DNA of 64,000 nt from Pseudanabaena sp. FACHB-1998 (GTDB taxonomy: Bacteria > Cyanobacteriota > Cyanobacteriia > Pseudanabaenales > Pseudanabaenaceae), in contig NZ_JACJQA010000041.1 of the NCBI RefSeq assembly GCF_014696355.1, forward strand, positions 1 through 64,000, given 5' to 3'. The notes beneath the pieces are model-generated. The model ran no database searches. It was not told where the DNA came from and saw nothing but the letters and a program-made list of their open reading frames with translations. Each line of letters opens with the position of its first letter. The stretch's first letter is position 1. A program made the position numbers and the translations under genes. Positions 1 to 9,065 of this stretch are shown piece after piece.

Positions 1-1
1 C

Positions 2-478
2 CCCAGAGCAGCACACTTAGTCTATGTCGATGAGTCTGGCATGGATGAAAGAGATCAGCACAGTTATGGATGGTCTGAGGCGGGACAAAGGATTTATGGA
101 CTAAAGTCTGGGATTAGAAAAAAGCGTATCAATATGATTGCTGGCTATCGGGATGGACAAATAATTGCTCCCTTCACTATTGAAGGAGCCTGTAATCGCA
201 ACGTTTTTGAAATTTGGCTAGTAACTTGTTTAATCCCAAAACTCCAACCCAAGGAGTGGGTAATTATCGATAATGCTACCTTTCATCACGGTGGTAGAAT
301 TCGCGAATTAATTGAAGCGGCTGGATGTAAATTAGTCTATCTTCCTGCTTATTCTCCTGACCTCAATCGCATTGAAAAATGTTGGGCTTGGTTGAAGCAT
401 CGAATTCGCAAACTTTTACGCAATTCTGACAATTTACGTGATGCCATGGAATCTGTTCTGGCCGCTTCTGCGTCCTAA
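2..478 (+). CDS. IS630-family transposase, C-terminal part, cut by window edge
   Basis: The reading frame is open to the left edge, so the true start lies outside the window. The visible part is the DDE catalytic core of an IS630/Tc1-mariner type transposase: VYVDESG (first Asp), VIIDNATFH (second Asp) and SPDLNRIEKCWAWLK (Glu) appear in order with normal spacing. The final residues (AASAS) end at TAA. No terminal inverted repeat could be recognised downstream, so the boundary of the element is unknown. The visible sequence looks intact, but activity cannot be judged without the N-terminal helix-turn-helix part. Confidence 0.85.
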   Translation, partial: PRAAHLVYVDESGMDERDQHSYGWSEAGQRIYGLKSGIRKKRINMIAGYRDGQIIAPFTIEGACNRNVFEIWLVTCLIPKLQPKEWVIIDNATFHHGGRIRELIEAAGCKLVYLPAYSPDLNRIEKCWAWLKHRIRKLLRNSDNLRDAMESVLAASAS

Positions 479-545
479 TACACTTGGCGACAGCTATAAC
501 AGAAAATATTTCTAATAAGTAATCGCTGTTTGCTTTTCTGTGAAG

Positions 546-663
546 TGGCGATCGTGTTTTTTGGGGTTGATGGGGCGATCGCTGTTTGATTTTTTGAAGT
601 GGCGATCGTGATTTTGGGTTTTGAAGGGGCGATCGCTGTTTGATTTTTTTGGAGAGGCGATCA
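546..663 (-). repeat. HIP1-based tandem array, minus orientation (left flank of AIPR gene)
   Basis: About five GCGATCG-centred units of 26-28 bp; read on the minus strand they resemble the units of the 22.5-30 kb island (CGATCGCC, then a C/A-rich stretch, then AAAA). Bases 575-650 are nearly identical to 2777-2854. Confidence 0.75.
575..650 (+). repeat. Direct repeat copy A flanking the AIPR gene
   Basis: Aligns with 2777-2854. The last 56 bases (595-650 against 2799-2854) differ at two positions; a two-base indel lies before them. Both copies contain HIP1 cores followed by TGTTTGATTT. Confidence 0.8.
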
Positions 664-750
664 TGCTGTTGAAGTGTTGCGGATCTGATCGCTGGAGCGG
701 ATATTAACTCAGTTCTCTATCGCCAAAAGCCCTTACCGAAAATGATCGAG

Positions 751-2592
751 CTAATCTTCGCTATTGTCCATTTCAATAATCTCATCGCCATCTTCCAGCA
801 CAATATCTTCAATATCTTTTACAGAAATATCCAAATCATTTAAAGCATCTTTTATTCTCTCGTAATAAGATAGTTTAAATAAGAATTTTATTATTCCATC
901 TGTCGTTTTTTCTTCATTGTTTTCTATTTCAAGTTGTTTCCTAACAAATTGATCTATAAATTTAAAGGTTTTAAGAATAGACTCTTTTTCATTTTTTTCA
1001 TAGGTATTAATAATGTACTTATTTACATTTAGTTTTTTGTCAAATTTCGCTTGCAAATAATTTGTAAAAGAAACCTTAAATAAAGCAATTAGATGATAAT
1101 AAGCTGTTTCAAATGTATCTTCATAAGAGCAAAAATAATAGCCGCAAACTATATCAAATATATAAAATGCACATAACATATCTTCAAATGATGTTCTGTC
1201 GTTAAATATTTTTTCATACAGTCCATCTTGATGTTCTCTATGTGAAACGAAAATTAGCTCTTTGCTAGTTTCCTTGTAATGCTTGTAGTTATTTATGACA
1301 CTTACAGGATCTTGCAAATGATAAGCTAGATATACATTGGCAAAAATATGGTTGGTAACTTTAGTGATACCTTCTGGAAGTTCGCGAAACTCATCGCGCC
1401 TTTTTTCATACCAAAATTTAGTTTGATATGAATCATTTTGCAGCCTAATTTGGATGTCATCATTAGCACAAAAGTCGCGATCATATATGGGATTCTGTGA
1501 ATTAGTGTATCTAGTTACATTTAAATCAAAATCAGTTCCTCCTGATTTCAAAAGACGTAAAGTAAGCAAAGACTCACTATCCATTTGAATACGCTTTGTC
1601 GGAGACGCATTTTTATAAGCTCGGTAAATAGAATAAACAGTTTGTGCGCCGTTTATAATTTGTAACCCAGTGAGCTGTAACTTTTCAGCCTTCTTCCCAA
1701 TTTTAGGCAATAGATATGTAATAGCAGTAATACCATTATTGTAATACCAAAAATAAGCAGGGTTTTCAATTGCTGTTTTTTCTATTTCCTCATTAAATTC
1801 TGATTGTAGGAGAGGATTTCTAACATTCTTATAGAAAAGTGCAAAACCATATTTTTCAAATAAATCATATATACTTTTAGGACGAAGTAAAAACATATAT
1901 GCCTCAAAAGGCTTTTGTATTTCAATACGTCCATTCCCTTGTACAATCTCAATATCAATGAGACTTTCCTCTGGATTTTGATAGGTTTCTAGAGGATTTA
2001 AAGGCTCAATTTTTTTATATTTTCTATCTATGTAATCTAATTTAATTCGATTAATATCAATAACTTCAAACTTGATTTTTTCGTCATTATTTATGAACGC
2101 CTTAATATTCTCATCGGCTCCTCTTCTATATTGAGAAAGGGTCAAAAAAATAAATTTAACTTCTCCATTCTCTTTGAGATGTTTATCCAACTCTTCTACT
2201 TTTAATTTCAACTTATCATTAAAGTCGTCTTTCTCACCTCGCAAAATTGTGGTAAAGTCACTCAAAGCTTTGAGTATTTCATCTTTGTCTGATTCTTTTT
2301 CCGAATTACCCGCATTGTTCCACTTCGACTGAACAACATAGAAAATCTTATCGCCGTAATTGTTTATCTTATCAAAGACGATATCGCAAGAGCTATCATT
2401 ATCTCCATCAGTGATAAAACTTGTGTAGCTAGATATCTTTCCATAAAATTCAAGAAACCAAATTAAAAGAGCATAGGATTTCTGGTTGTTGATAGCATTT
2501 CTATGTTTTTGTATGAATTTATCATCTTTATACTTTTCTAAGAGATCATTTAGTTCGCCATCTATAATGTTGTAAAAATCTTTAGTAAACAT
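751..2592 (-). CDS. AIPR-family putative abortive-infection / phage-resistance protein
   Basis: 613 aa. The central part matches the AIPR family (abortive infection phage resistance): FEAYMFLLRPKSIYDLFEKYG, a YYNNGITAIT segment and LQIINGAQTVYSIYRA. The N-terminal ~120 residues look like a PD-(D/E)XK nuclease fold: CDIVFDK gives the Asp and YVVQSKW the QxK. The probable role is phage defence by nucleic-acid cleavage; this rests on family knowledge and has not been tested here. The gene is much more AT-rich than its neighbours, contains no complete HIP1 octamer and sits between near-identical direct repeats, all suggesting horizontal acquisition. It appears to be a single-gene system, as no partner reads with it. 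The start is the first Met after an AT-rich leader without a strong ribosome-binding site. Confidence 0.8.
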   Translation of the reverse strand: MFTKDFYNIIDGELNDLLEKYKDDKFIQKHRNAINNQKSYALLIWFLEFYGKISSYTSFITDGDNDSSCDIVFDKINNYGDKIFYVVQSKWNNAGNSEKESDKDEILKALSDFTTILRGEKDDFNDKLKLKVEELDKHLKENGEVKFIFLTLSQYRRGADENIKAFINNDEKIKFEVIDINRIKLDYIDRKYKKIEPLNPLETYQNPEESLIDIEIVQGNGRIEIQKPFEAYMFLLRPKSIYDLFEKYGFALFYKNVRNPLLQSEFNEEIEKTAIENPAYFWYYNNGITAITYLLPKIGKKAEKLQLTGLQIINGAQTVYSIYRAYKNASPTKRIQMDSESLLTLRLLKSGGTDFDLNVTRYTNSQNPIYDRDFCANDDIQIRLQNDSYQTKFWYEKRRDEFRELPEGITKVTNHIFANVYLAYHLQDPVSVINNYKHYKETSKELIFVSHREHQDGLYEKIFNDRTSFEDMLCAFYIFDIVCGYYFCSYEDTFETAYYHLIALFKVSFTNYLQAKFDKKLNVNKYIINTYEKNEKESILKTFKFIDQFVRKQLEIENNEEKTTDGIIKFLFKLSYYERIKDALNDLDISVKDIEDIVLEDGDEIIEMDNSED

Positions 2593-2956
2593 ATAAAGTT
2601 AAAGAGAAATGAGTATTTATTGAATTTTTTATAGCAACTGGTGCGGATTTTCGACAGAAGATTAAATCTTATATAGAATATACTACATACTCTCCAACTC
2701 CTTTAGCACAGTTGCAAACTTAAATTTCATTTCATGATAACCATTTTCAAGCTTCTAGTATTTCAGTTTACTAAATGCGATCGCTGTTTGATTTGTTGTG
2801 AAGTGGCGATCGTGATTTGGGGTTTTGAAGGGGCGATCGCTGTTTGATTTTTTGTGGAGGAGGTTCCACTTAATGCTGATGATAAGCCACAAATGAGTAC
2901 TTACCTGTAATCAGGCAAACCAGTTAGTATATTTTGTATTGTAGCTATGTTCGAGT
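2593..2956. other. Intergenic region with HIP1 repeats
   Basis: 364 bp AT-rich spacer between the AIPR gene and the next minus-strand gene. It holds the HIP1 array at 2777-2854. I see no further gene or RNA. Confidence 0.6.
2777..2854 (+). repeat. Direct repeat copy B / HIP1 array right of the AIPR gene
   Basis: Second copy of the 575-650 repeat, same orientation. Homologous recombination between the copies would remove about 2.2 kb containing only the AIPR gene. Confidence 0.8.
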
Positions 2957-3397
2957 TTAGCAACGCAAAGCTGTATTGAGATAATTACTAAACAAATGAA
3001 TTCCTAAGAAACTTAAAGTTACATAGACAAATAAAACAATAAATCCACTCACTAATAGATTGATAGCAAAAAATAGCAATAACGCTATAATGCGATGGGC
3101 GATTTTGGTTAAGGGACGGGTGTGATGAGGTGCGGCTATATCTTGAACTTTTATCCGTTTTTTATAACGATCTTTACCAATCAATAAAACAAAGAAATAT
3201 CTTGCAAAGAGCAAGTTAATCACAAACCTTACATCTATCAATTTCGGTGAAGGCTTGGGAAGGGCGGAGGAAATTACATCTTTAATATTTTTATGTTCTT
3301 CGGTACTCAATTTCTCAATGATAGCCTCAGGGATGCGATCCATGTAGTAGTCAGCATCTCTTAGGCTATAGTCCTTGATTGTATAATTTGAAGGCAT
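2957..3397 (-). CDS. Hypothetical membrane protein
   Basis: 146 aa, family not recognised. A soluble, charged N-terminal half (Lys/Glu-rich to about residue 60) is followed by a short hydrophobic stretch (FVINLLFARYFFVLLI) and a long hydrophobic C-terminal stretch (LLLFFAINLLVSGFIVLFVY), probably giving two membrane passes. It stands alone, with a perfect palindrome 140 bp upstream of its start and a HIP1 array beyond its 3' end. No function is proposed. Confidence 0.6.
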   Translation of the reverse strand: MPSNYTIKDYSLRDADYYMDRIPEAIIEKLSTEEHKNIKDVISSALPKPSPKLIDVRFVINLLFARYFFVLLIGKDRYKKRIKVQDIAAPHHTRPLTKIAHRIIALLLFFAINLLVSGFIVLFVYVTLSFLGIHLFSNYLNTALRC

Positions 3398-3537
3398 GGT
3401 GTCTGGATAAAATAGATAAATACATAAAATAAAAATTAAGAGACAGAAGTTCTATTTCTTAATTTTTTATGTTTACCTATTATTGCATGACCATTAACGT
3501 ATAAATTTATTAAAATCTAAAAAATATGGCTTTTTTT

Positions 3538-3593
3538 CAGCAAATAATTTATGAACAAGGGGCTTAAGCCCCTTGTTCATAAATTATTTGCTG
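3538..3593. terminator. Perfect 56-bp palindrome
   Basis: Uninterrupted inverted repeat centred on GGGGCTTAAGCCCC, arms of 28 bp and no loop. It lies between the M48-like gene 3' end and the promoter region of the 2957-3397 gene and could terminate transcription on either strand. Confidence 0.6.
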
Positions 3594-3609
3594 GATTTGA
3601 TAGCGTAGA

Positions 3610-5670
3610 CTAAAGAATTCGAGAAGTTAAGATGAGACTGGCTAAACCGACTAAAACCAGAATAGAGCTTCCGATATTATTCCAGAATTGGTGATAGCTA
3701 ATAAGGGAAGCGCGTTTTTTGGGCTGATCTTCCATAATCGGTTGAAGAGTTGACAGATCGACAATTGGGAACTTGCCTCGTCGAAACCAGCCTGAAGCGA
3801 TGACCGAGCGATCGCGTAATACTTCGAGATTTTTAATGGAGTTGGAAGGATCAACAACCCACTGCTGGAAGTTGGGTATGTAATTGAGAAAAGCTAAGCC
3901 CCCTTGATCTTCTAATCTCAAGGCGTAACCAATGTAAAATTCATCGGTGCTATAGCCTAGCAATTCGCCAGCAATCTGCACGGGCTTGCCTTGAACATAA
4001 CTGGCGTAGGGATCAGTAAGTAAGCTAACGAGATCGGTGTCTGCAACTTTCCGAAAGTCGGGATAGCGTAAACTACCTTGATACATAAATCCCAAACCTA
4101 AGCCGATGAGGGAGAGACTGAGCCAGAGCCAGCGATTATAGAGTTGAGTTAAAAAACTAGCAGCAATTAGCGCGATCGCTACTCCCAATAAAGGCGAAAT
4201 CTGAATCAATAAATCGCGCCAAAAGTTTTGATATAAAACTTTTTTATTTAGCTTTTTCTCTTCCTTCAATAGTTCAGCAAAGTCATATTCCGTTAAAAGT
4301 CCTAACTGTTTAGAATATCCTGCTAAAAGCTGGAGGCGTTTGCCGACCAAGGGATGAGTAGAATGAATTTCGAGCCAACGTCGCCAAGGGTTAAACATTT
4401 CCCAGAGAAATACGCGGTAAGGATTTTGATCGGTTTGTCCTGCATGGGCGATTTCCATAGCTAAACCGATCGCAGTCATGGTTTGACGATCGCATATCCC
4501 TAAGGCTCTGGTGGATTCTAAAAGGCGATTAGTGGGCATGGCGGGCTGATTATAGGGCAGCATTTGTCGCGCCATTTTGGGCAAGGCACGGGCGAGGGCG
4601 TTGGGATTGCCTGTAACTTCCGCTGCAAAGCGATCGCTCACAATCGTACTGGCATGGGATAGCCAAATCAGCAAGTAGTTACTAACAGAATAGATGACAT
4701 TCGCGAAAGTTGCGGCAACTTGCCAGAATTGCTTGGCGCTTTTAGCTTGGTAGCTACGGCGGCTGAGCAGTACATAAATGTAATAGAGAACTTGAACGGG
4801 GGCAGAAATGAAGGTTAAAACGGCAAAGCTTTTATTGCGAATGCGCCCGAGTTGATAGGCATAAACCGCAGCCAATTCATCATCATCAAGGCAATCAAAT
4901 AGACCTCGACTCACCACAATTCTGGCGGAATTGGAAATGACTCCATAGATAAAAGCAACAGGAGCGTCATCTTCAATCCATCCTAACCTTGGGACAAAAA
5001 TATTTTGTCTTTCGCAAAATTCCTCAATTATTTCTACGGACTCAGGACTTCTTAAATCCAAATCCGCCAAGGTAATCCATTGAATGCGGTGATATTGCTT
5101 TTGGGTAATGTCGATAATCCAAGGTGACATAAAAAATAGCAGAATGCTAATCACGCTGGCGGCGATCGCCACGGTCTTAAACCAAGTATCGGTAAAGTAG
5201 TCCGTAAAGAATCGCGAGATCCCATAGCCCAACAGAAATTGTAAAGCGGGAATAGTGAGAGTCGTCAGAATTAGGGCGGCAATCAGAAAATATGTGTAAC
5301 GTGAGGGCAGCGATAGAGTGACATTGTTTTTGCGATAGCGACGTGGATCGGACTTAACGACAGAAGCGACTTCTTGGTTACGCTGGATGCGATCGTCAGG
5401 AGGTGCATCTAGCATCGCATTTAGGGTAATTAAAGACTTTTGCGCCCAAGTCTGTATCTGCGGGTCAGTATAGGCGGCTAATTTTTCGCAAATGGCGATC
5501 GCCTTGTCCGCACGTCCTGTTTTTTTGTATGCCGAAACTAGCCAGATTTGCGCCTGTACATAGTCTTTTGATTTCGTGCTGCTACTATCTTGGCTATATT
5601 CAGACAAGATGGCGATCGCTTCGGTGTAGTGCTTTCGCAATAAAGCCTCTTTGCCAGCTTTTAGGGACAT
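3610..5670 (-). CDS. M48-like membrane protein lacking the HEXXH zinc site (pseudoprotease)
   Basis: 686 aa. A TPR-like helical N-terminus (about 1-90) is followed by two membrane segments (about 126-150 and 165-186), an M48/HtpX-like domain (about 210-450) and more membrane segments near 490-540. The family context is clear: RIVVSRGLFDCLDDDELAAVYA leads into the catalytic helix. The expected HELGH is instead Y272-Q-L-G-R276, and the third-ligand region reads STIVSDRFAAE, where Glu would be expected four residues before the Asp. All three zinc ligands are therefore replaced. The frame is intact over 2 kb, which argues against a decaying gene and for a non-catalytic role such as scaffold or membrane quality-control partner. 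It is a single gene. Confidence 0.75.
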   Translation of the reverse strand: MSLKAGKEALLRKHYTEAIAILSEYSQDSSSTKSKDYVQAQIWLVSAYKKTGRADKAIAICEKLAAYTDPQIQTWAQKSLITLNAMLDAPPDDRIQRNQEVASVVKSDPRRYRKNNVTLSLPSRYTYFLIAALILTTLTIPALQFLLGYGISRFFTDYFTDTWFKTVAIAASVISILLFFMSPWIIDITQKQYHRIQWITLADLDLRSPESVEIIEEFCERQNIFVPRLGWIEDDAPVAFIYGVISNSARIVVSRGLFDCLDDDELAAVYAYQLGRIRNKSFAVLTFISAPVQVLYYIYVLLSRRSYQAKSAKQFWQVAATFANVIYSVSNYLLIWLSHASTIVSDRFAAEVTGNPNALARALPKMARQMLPYNQPAMPTNRLLESTRALGICDRQTMTAIGLAMEIAHAGQTDQNPYRVFLWEMFNPWRRWLEIHSTHPLVGKRLQLLAGYSKQLGLLTEYDFAELLKEEKKLNKKVLYQNFWRDLLIQISPLLGVAIALIAASFLTQLYNRWLWLSLSLIGLGLGFMYQGSLRYPDFRKVADTDLVSLLTDPYASYVQGKPVQIAGELLGYSTDEFYIGYALRLEDQGGLAFLNYIPNFQQWVVDPSNSIKNLEVLRDRSVIASGWFRRGKFPIVDLSTLQPIMEDQPKKRASLISYHQFWNNIGSSILVLVGLASLILTSRIL

Positions 5671-5744
5671 CGCTTAGCCTCTATCTCTCAACGTTAAAAG
5701 CTATTTTGCCATCTATCGGGCTTAACATAAAACCCAAAAGACAA

Positions 5745-5767
5745 GAGGCGGCGCTTTGCGCCGCCTC
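5745..5767. terminator. GGCGC-TTT-GCGCC hairpin
   Basis: Ten-base arms GAGGCGGCGC / GCGCCGCCTC around a TTT loop, between the ABC ATPase 3' end and the M48-like gene start. A second small inverted repeat (AGAAGGC...GCCTTCT) follows at about 5773-5798. It shares the GGCGC-loop-GCGCC core with 18548, 39016, 39190 and 56705. Confidence 0.6.
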
Positions 5768-5803
5768 AAAGCTAGAAGGCTAGTGCAACTTGCCTTCTGG
5801 TTT

Positions 5804-6619
5804 TTATTGATAGCGTTCCAGAAAATCTAAGGCTTGATTGCGTAATTCGTAATACTCCTTAGACTCCCGCAATTCGTGGCGATCGCGGGGACGTGGTAAG
5901 GAAATATCTAACACTTTTCCGATGGTCGCTTTGGGTCCATTGGTCATCATCACCACGCGATCGGACATAAAGATCGCCTCATCCACATCATGGGTAATCA
6001 TCATCACCGCTTGGCGATGATTTTCCCAAATATCTAGAACTTGTTGCTGGAGCTTAGGTCTAGTCAAGGCATCTAGCGCCCCAAATGGCTCATCTAACAG
6101 CAACATTTTAGGACGAGTCGCCAAGGCTCGCGCCACCCCAACTCTTTGTTTCATACCGCCTGAAAGTTCGTGGGGATATTTATCGGCGGCGGCGGTGAGA
6201 TTCACCATGTCAATATGCTCATTTACTACCGCGATTTTTTCGGCACGGCTTGTGGTTTTAAATACTTCATCCACGGCCATACGGATGTTTTCTCTGACCG
6301 TCAACCAAGGCAGCAAGGAATAGCCCTGAAAAACCATCATCCGTTCCGCCCCCGGTTTGCGAATGATTTTTCCCTCCAGAGTAACTGAACCTGATGTTGG
6401 CTTCTCTAACCCTGCGACAATCCTCAAGAGGGTTGATTTGCCACAGCCTGAGTGACCAATCACCGAGACATATTGCTGCTCAGCGATCGCCAGATCAATG
6501 CCATCTAGAACCACAAATTGACTACCATCAGGTTTGCGAAATGCTTTGACGACATTTTCGATCGCCAGAAATGTCTTGTCTTGGGGAGGAGTAGAATTGA
6601 GCGATAGTTGAGTAGTCAT
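5804..6619 (-). CDS. ABC transporter ATP-binding protein, NrtD/CmpD/SsuB type
   Basis: 271 aa, full length for the family. Walker A is GHSGCGKST near residue 56, the Q-loop is in MMVFQGYSLLPW, the signature is LSGGMKQRVG and Walker B is MLLLDEPFGALD followed by the switch His in MMITHDVDEA. It is a single nucleotide-binding domain that would dimerise and drive import by the permease at 8069-8923. It is last in the operon permease-binding protein-ATPase, 33 bp after the binding-protein gene. The subfamily imports nitrate, nitrite, cyanate, bicarbonate or sulfonates; the sequence alone does not settle the substrate. Confidence 0.9.
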   Translation of the reverse strand: MTTQLSLNSTPPQDKTFLAIENVVKAFRKPDGSQFVVLDGIDLAIAEQQYVSVIGHSGCGKSTLLRIVAGLEKPTSGSVTLEGKIIRKPGAERMMVFQGYSLLPWLTVRENIRMAVDEVFKTTSRAEKIAVVNEHIDMVNLTAAADKYPHELSGGMKQRVGVARALATRPKMLLLDEPFGALDALTRPKLQQQVLDIWENHRQAVMMITHDVDEAIFMSDRVVMMTNGPKATIGKVLDISLPRPRDRHELRESKEYYELRNQALDFLERYQ

Positions 6620-6652
6620 AAAGGTTAAGCAAGAATATTATGCAAGGAAAAA

Positions 6653-8053
6653 TTACGCAAGAAAAAAGGATTGAGGTGCATTTGCCCTAATTTCAAAGCT
6701 ACTGAGATAGCCGATGGGATTACTAGGATCAAAGGATTTGCGATCAATAAAAGCTGAGGCAGGTTCCACTTTATAATCCTCCGACGGACATTTAATTCCC
6801 ATTTCCGCAGCAATTTCTCGATACAAATCCGTTCGCCATGCTTGACGGGCGATCGCTTCGGCATTTTTAGGGAATTCGAGGATTTGTCCCCAACGGGTTG
6901 CTTGAGTCATCAGCCAGAGGCTTTGGGATTGCCAGAGAAAAGTGGAATGGTCATGGGCAACTTCGGAGACAGAAGGGGGCATTTCAAAAAATAGCGTTGT
7001 CTCGATGCTGTTGGTGATGCGAGGTTGCTGATCAAAGCCACCATAGTTGTAATTTCCAACAATGGCAGGGCGAGTATATTTCACATTTGCGCCTGTAAAA
7101 GAGCGCTGAGAAATGATTTTAGCGACTTCTTCCCGATTAGCAGGTTTGCTGCAATATTGACAAGCTTCGATCATCGCTTTGACTAGCGATCGGTAGGTTT
7201 TGGGATAGTCCTGAATGAAAGATTCGCGCACAGCTAACAAGCGATCAGGATGACCATTCCAAATTTCTCGCCCTTGAGCAAAAGTAAATCCTATGCCTTC
7301 ATTACCTGCGATCGCTCTTGTATTCCAAGGCTCCGCAACCATATAAGCTTGAATCGTTTCCATTCGCATATTGCTCACCATCTGAGGTGGTGGGGTAATA
7401 ATGGAACGCAACTCAGTAACGGGATTGATACCCGCCGCCGCAAGCAGATAGCGCAGGAAATATTCATAGATAGCGGAACTCAGAACCGTTGCCCATACTC
7501 GCTCCTCGACAGGTGCTGTTTGCCAATAGCCTCGCAAATCTTTTCCAAACTTCTCTAAGTCTCCATTATAAGTAGATAAGGGACGAATACCTGCTTCCCA
7601 CAATTTGCGATTGAAGGTGATTGCATTGCCATGACGATGAATAGTCATCGCTGCACACAGAGGAAAATGCCTTGCGCCTTCTGCACCTGTTCTTGCATTA
7701 GTGACAGCCCCTGATACGACGGGAGAAGCATCTAAGCGCCCAAAAATAATTCCGTCACGGGAATTCGCCCAGCTTGCTTCACGACTGAGCGTCACATTCA
7801 ATCCATACTTCCGAAAGAATCCCTTTTCCCAAGCGATCGCAAAGGGAGCGCAATCGTTAACAGGGACAAAGCCGACAGTTAAGTTAGGCTTTTCGAGACT
7901 GGCAGGATTAATAATTGGTTCGACCGCAAGGGCTGTTTCCGATAGTCCAGTGGGGTTTCGTGATTGTTCTTGGGCGCAAGCGGAAAAAGCGATCGCTGAA
8001 GCAGTAGCGGTCATCCCCTTGAGAAATTCTCTTCTGGTACGCGAACTGTACAT
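6653..8053 (-). CDS. NrtA/CmpA-family ABC substrate-binding lipoprotein with Tat signal
   Basis: 466 aa. The N-terminus has the twin-arginine motif (TRREFLKG), a hydrophobic stretch and then FSAC, suggesting Tat export and lipid anchoring. The mature domain starts with LTVGFVPVNDCAPFAIAWEKGFF and ASWANSRDGIIFGRLDAS, typical of the NrtA/CmpA/SsuA-like periplasmic fold. The gene lies 15 bp after the permease gene and 33 bp before the ATPase gene. No NrtC-type ATPase/binding-protein fusion and no cynS gene are nearby, so a nitrate, bicarbonate or cyanate label would be a guess. No clear NtcA box (GTA-N8-TAC) was seen before the operon. Confidence 0.85.
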   Translation of the reverse strand: MYSSRTRREFLKGMTATASAIAFSACAQEQSRNPTGLSETALAVEPIINPASLEKPNLTVGFVPVNDCAPFAIAWEKGFFRKYGLNVTLSREASWANSRDGIIFGRLDASPVVSGAVTNARTGAEGARHFPLCAAMTIHRHGNAITFNRKLWEAGIRPLSTYNGDLEKFGKDLRGYWQTAPVEERVWATVLSSAIYEYFLRYLLAAAGINPVTELRSIITPPPQMVSNMRMETIQAYMVAEPWNTRAIAGNEGIGFTFAQGREIWNGHPDRLLAVRESFIQDYPKTYRSLVKAMIEACQYCSKPANREEVAKIISQRSFTGANVKYTRPAIVGNYNYGGFDQQPRITNSIETTLFFEMPPSVSEVAHDHSTFLWQSQSLWLMTQATRWGQILEFPKNAEAIARQAWRTDLYREIAAEMGIKCPSEDYKVEPASAFIDRKSFDPSNPIGYLSSFEIRANAPQSFFLA

Positions 8054-8068
8054 AGTTATCTCCGCCTC

Positions 8069-8923
8069 TTAGGACTGGGCAGGGCGACGGGTGATGATCG
8101 CTTGCAATTTGGCGAGGGCATAGTCCAAAATCAATCCCGTTACGCCAATTACAAAGACCGCTAAAAATACGGCACTTACATTCAGTCGGTTCCATTCATC
8201 CCAAACAAAAAAGCCTATGCCTATGCCACCCGTGAGCATTTCTACGGCGACAATTACTAGCCATGCAATCCCTAAACTGATGCGTAAACCTGTAAAGATA
8301 TAGGGCAAACTAGCGGGTAAAATCACTTTAATTAACTGCTTCCATCGGGGCATTTCGAGAACTTGGGCAACTTCCAAATAGTCTTTGGGAACGTTACTGA
8401 CACCTTCGGCGGTGTTAATGATCGTAGACCAAAGGGAGGTAATAAAAATCACGAAAATTGCGGAAGGCTCGGCAGCGTTAAAAATTGCAAGGGCGATCGG
8501 CAACCACACAAGGGGAGAAACAGGCTTGAAAACCTGAATAATCGGGTTAATTGCTAACCAAGCATGACGCGATAACCCAATCCAAACGCCCACAGGAATG
8601 GCAACTACAGCCCCCAAGGAAAATCCAATACAAACTCGGCGGAGGCTAGCTAGCAGTAACCAGCCAATCCCGATATCACCCGGTCCGCGCTGATAAAATG
8701 GATTTAAAATAAAATCTAAATTTTTAATCAGCGCTTCGAGTGGCGTAGGCATCATTTCATGGCGAAATAAAGCGATCGCCCACCAGAGGGCAATCACTCC
8801 TACAAAGCCAGCGATCGGTAAAAGGACAGTGGCTCGCAAGAGGCTGCGAAAGAACCAAGTTATTAAAGCGCTCATAAAAGTGCGAACATCAGTAGCTAAA
8901 TTCATCAAAACCACGCGGGACAT
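8069..8923 (-). CDS. ABC transporter permease, NrtB/CmpB/SsuC type
   Basis: 284 aa, about six membrane helices. The conserved cytoplasmic loop for ATPase contact is present (EVAQVLEMPRWKQLIKVILPASLPYIFTGLRISLGIAW). It is the first gene of the minus-strand operon followed by the binding protein and the ATPase. Two such subunits would form the inner-membrane channel. The permease-first order differs from the usual nrtABCD/cmpABCD order. The chosen start is the first Met; MNLATDVRTF, six codons later, is also possible. Confidence 0.88.
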   Translation of the reverse strand: MSRVVLMNLATDVRTFMSALITWFFRSLLRATVLLPIAGFVGVIALWWAIALFRHEMMPTPLEALIKNLDFILNPFYQRGPGDIGIGWLLLASLRRVCIGFSLGAVVAIPVGVWIGLSRHAWLAINPIIQVFKPVSPLVWLPIALAIFNAAEPSAIFVIFITSLWSTIINTAEGVSNVPKDYLEVAQVLEMPRWKQLIKVILPASLPYIFTGLRISLGIAWLVIVAVEMLTGGIGIGFFVWDEWNRLNVSAVFLAVFVIGVTGLILDYALAKLQAIITRRPAQS

Positions 8924-9020
8924 AACTTTGTTTGTGATGAAGCCTTTTGTAGTCTCTATTCAGTCAAATACAAGTTACCGTAAGTCGCGATTTTAAGTCA
9001 ATCGCGATCTCTTTAATAGG

Positions 9021-9055
9021 CATCTAATTTTCCCGCCTTGCGGGAAAATTAGATG
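9021..9055. terminator. Inverted repeat downstream of the pentapeptide-repeat gene
   Basis: Perfect 16-bp arms (CATCTAATTTTCCCGC and its complement) around CTT, with A/T-rich outer ends; likely a bidirectional terminator. Confidence 0.6.
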
Positions 9056-9065
9056 CTTGGGACTT

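Noticed and set aside
8924-9020. NtcA box before the ABC operon
   Set aside because: GTA-N8-TAC is not present; only partial matches were found, so nitrogen control is not claimed.
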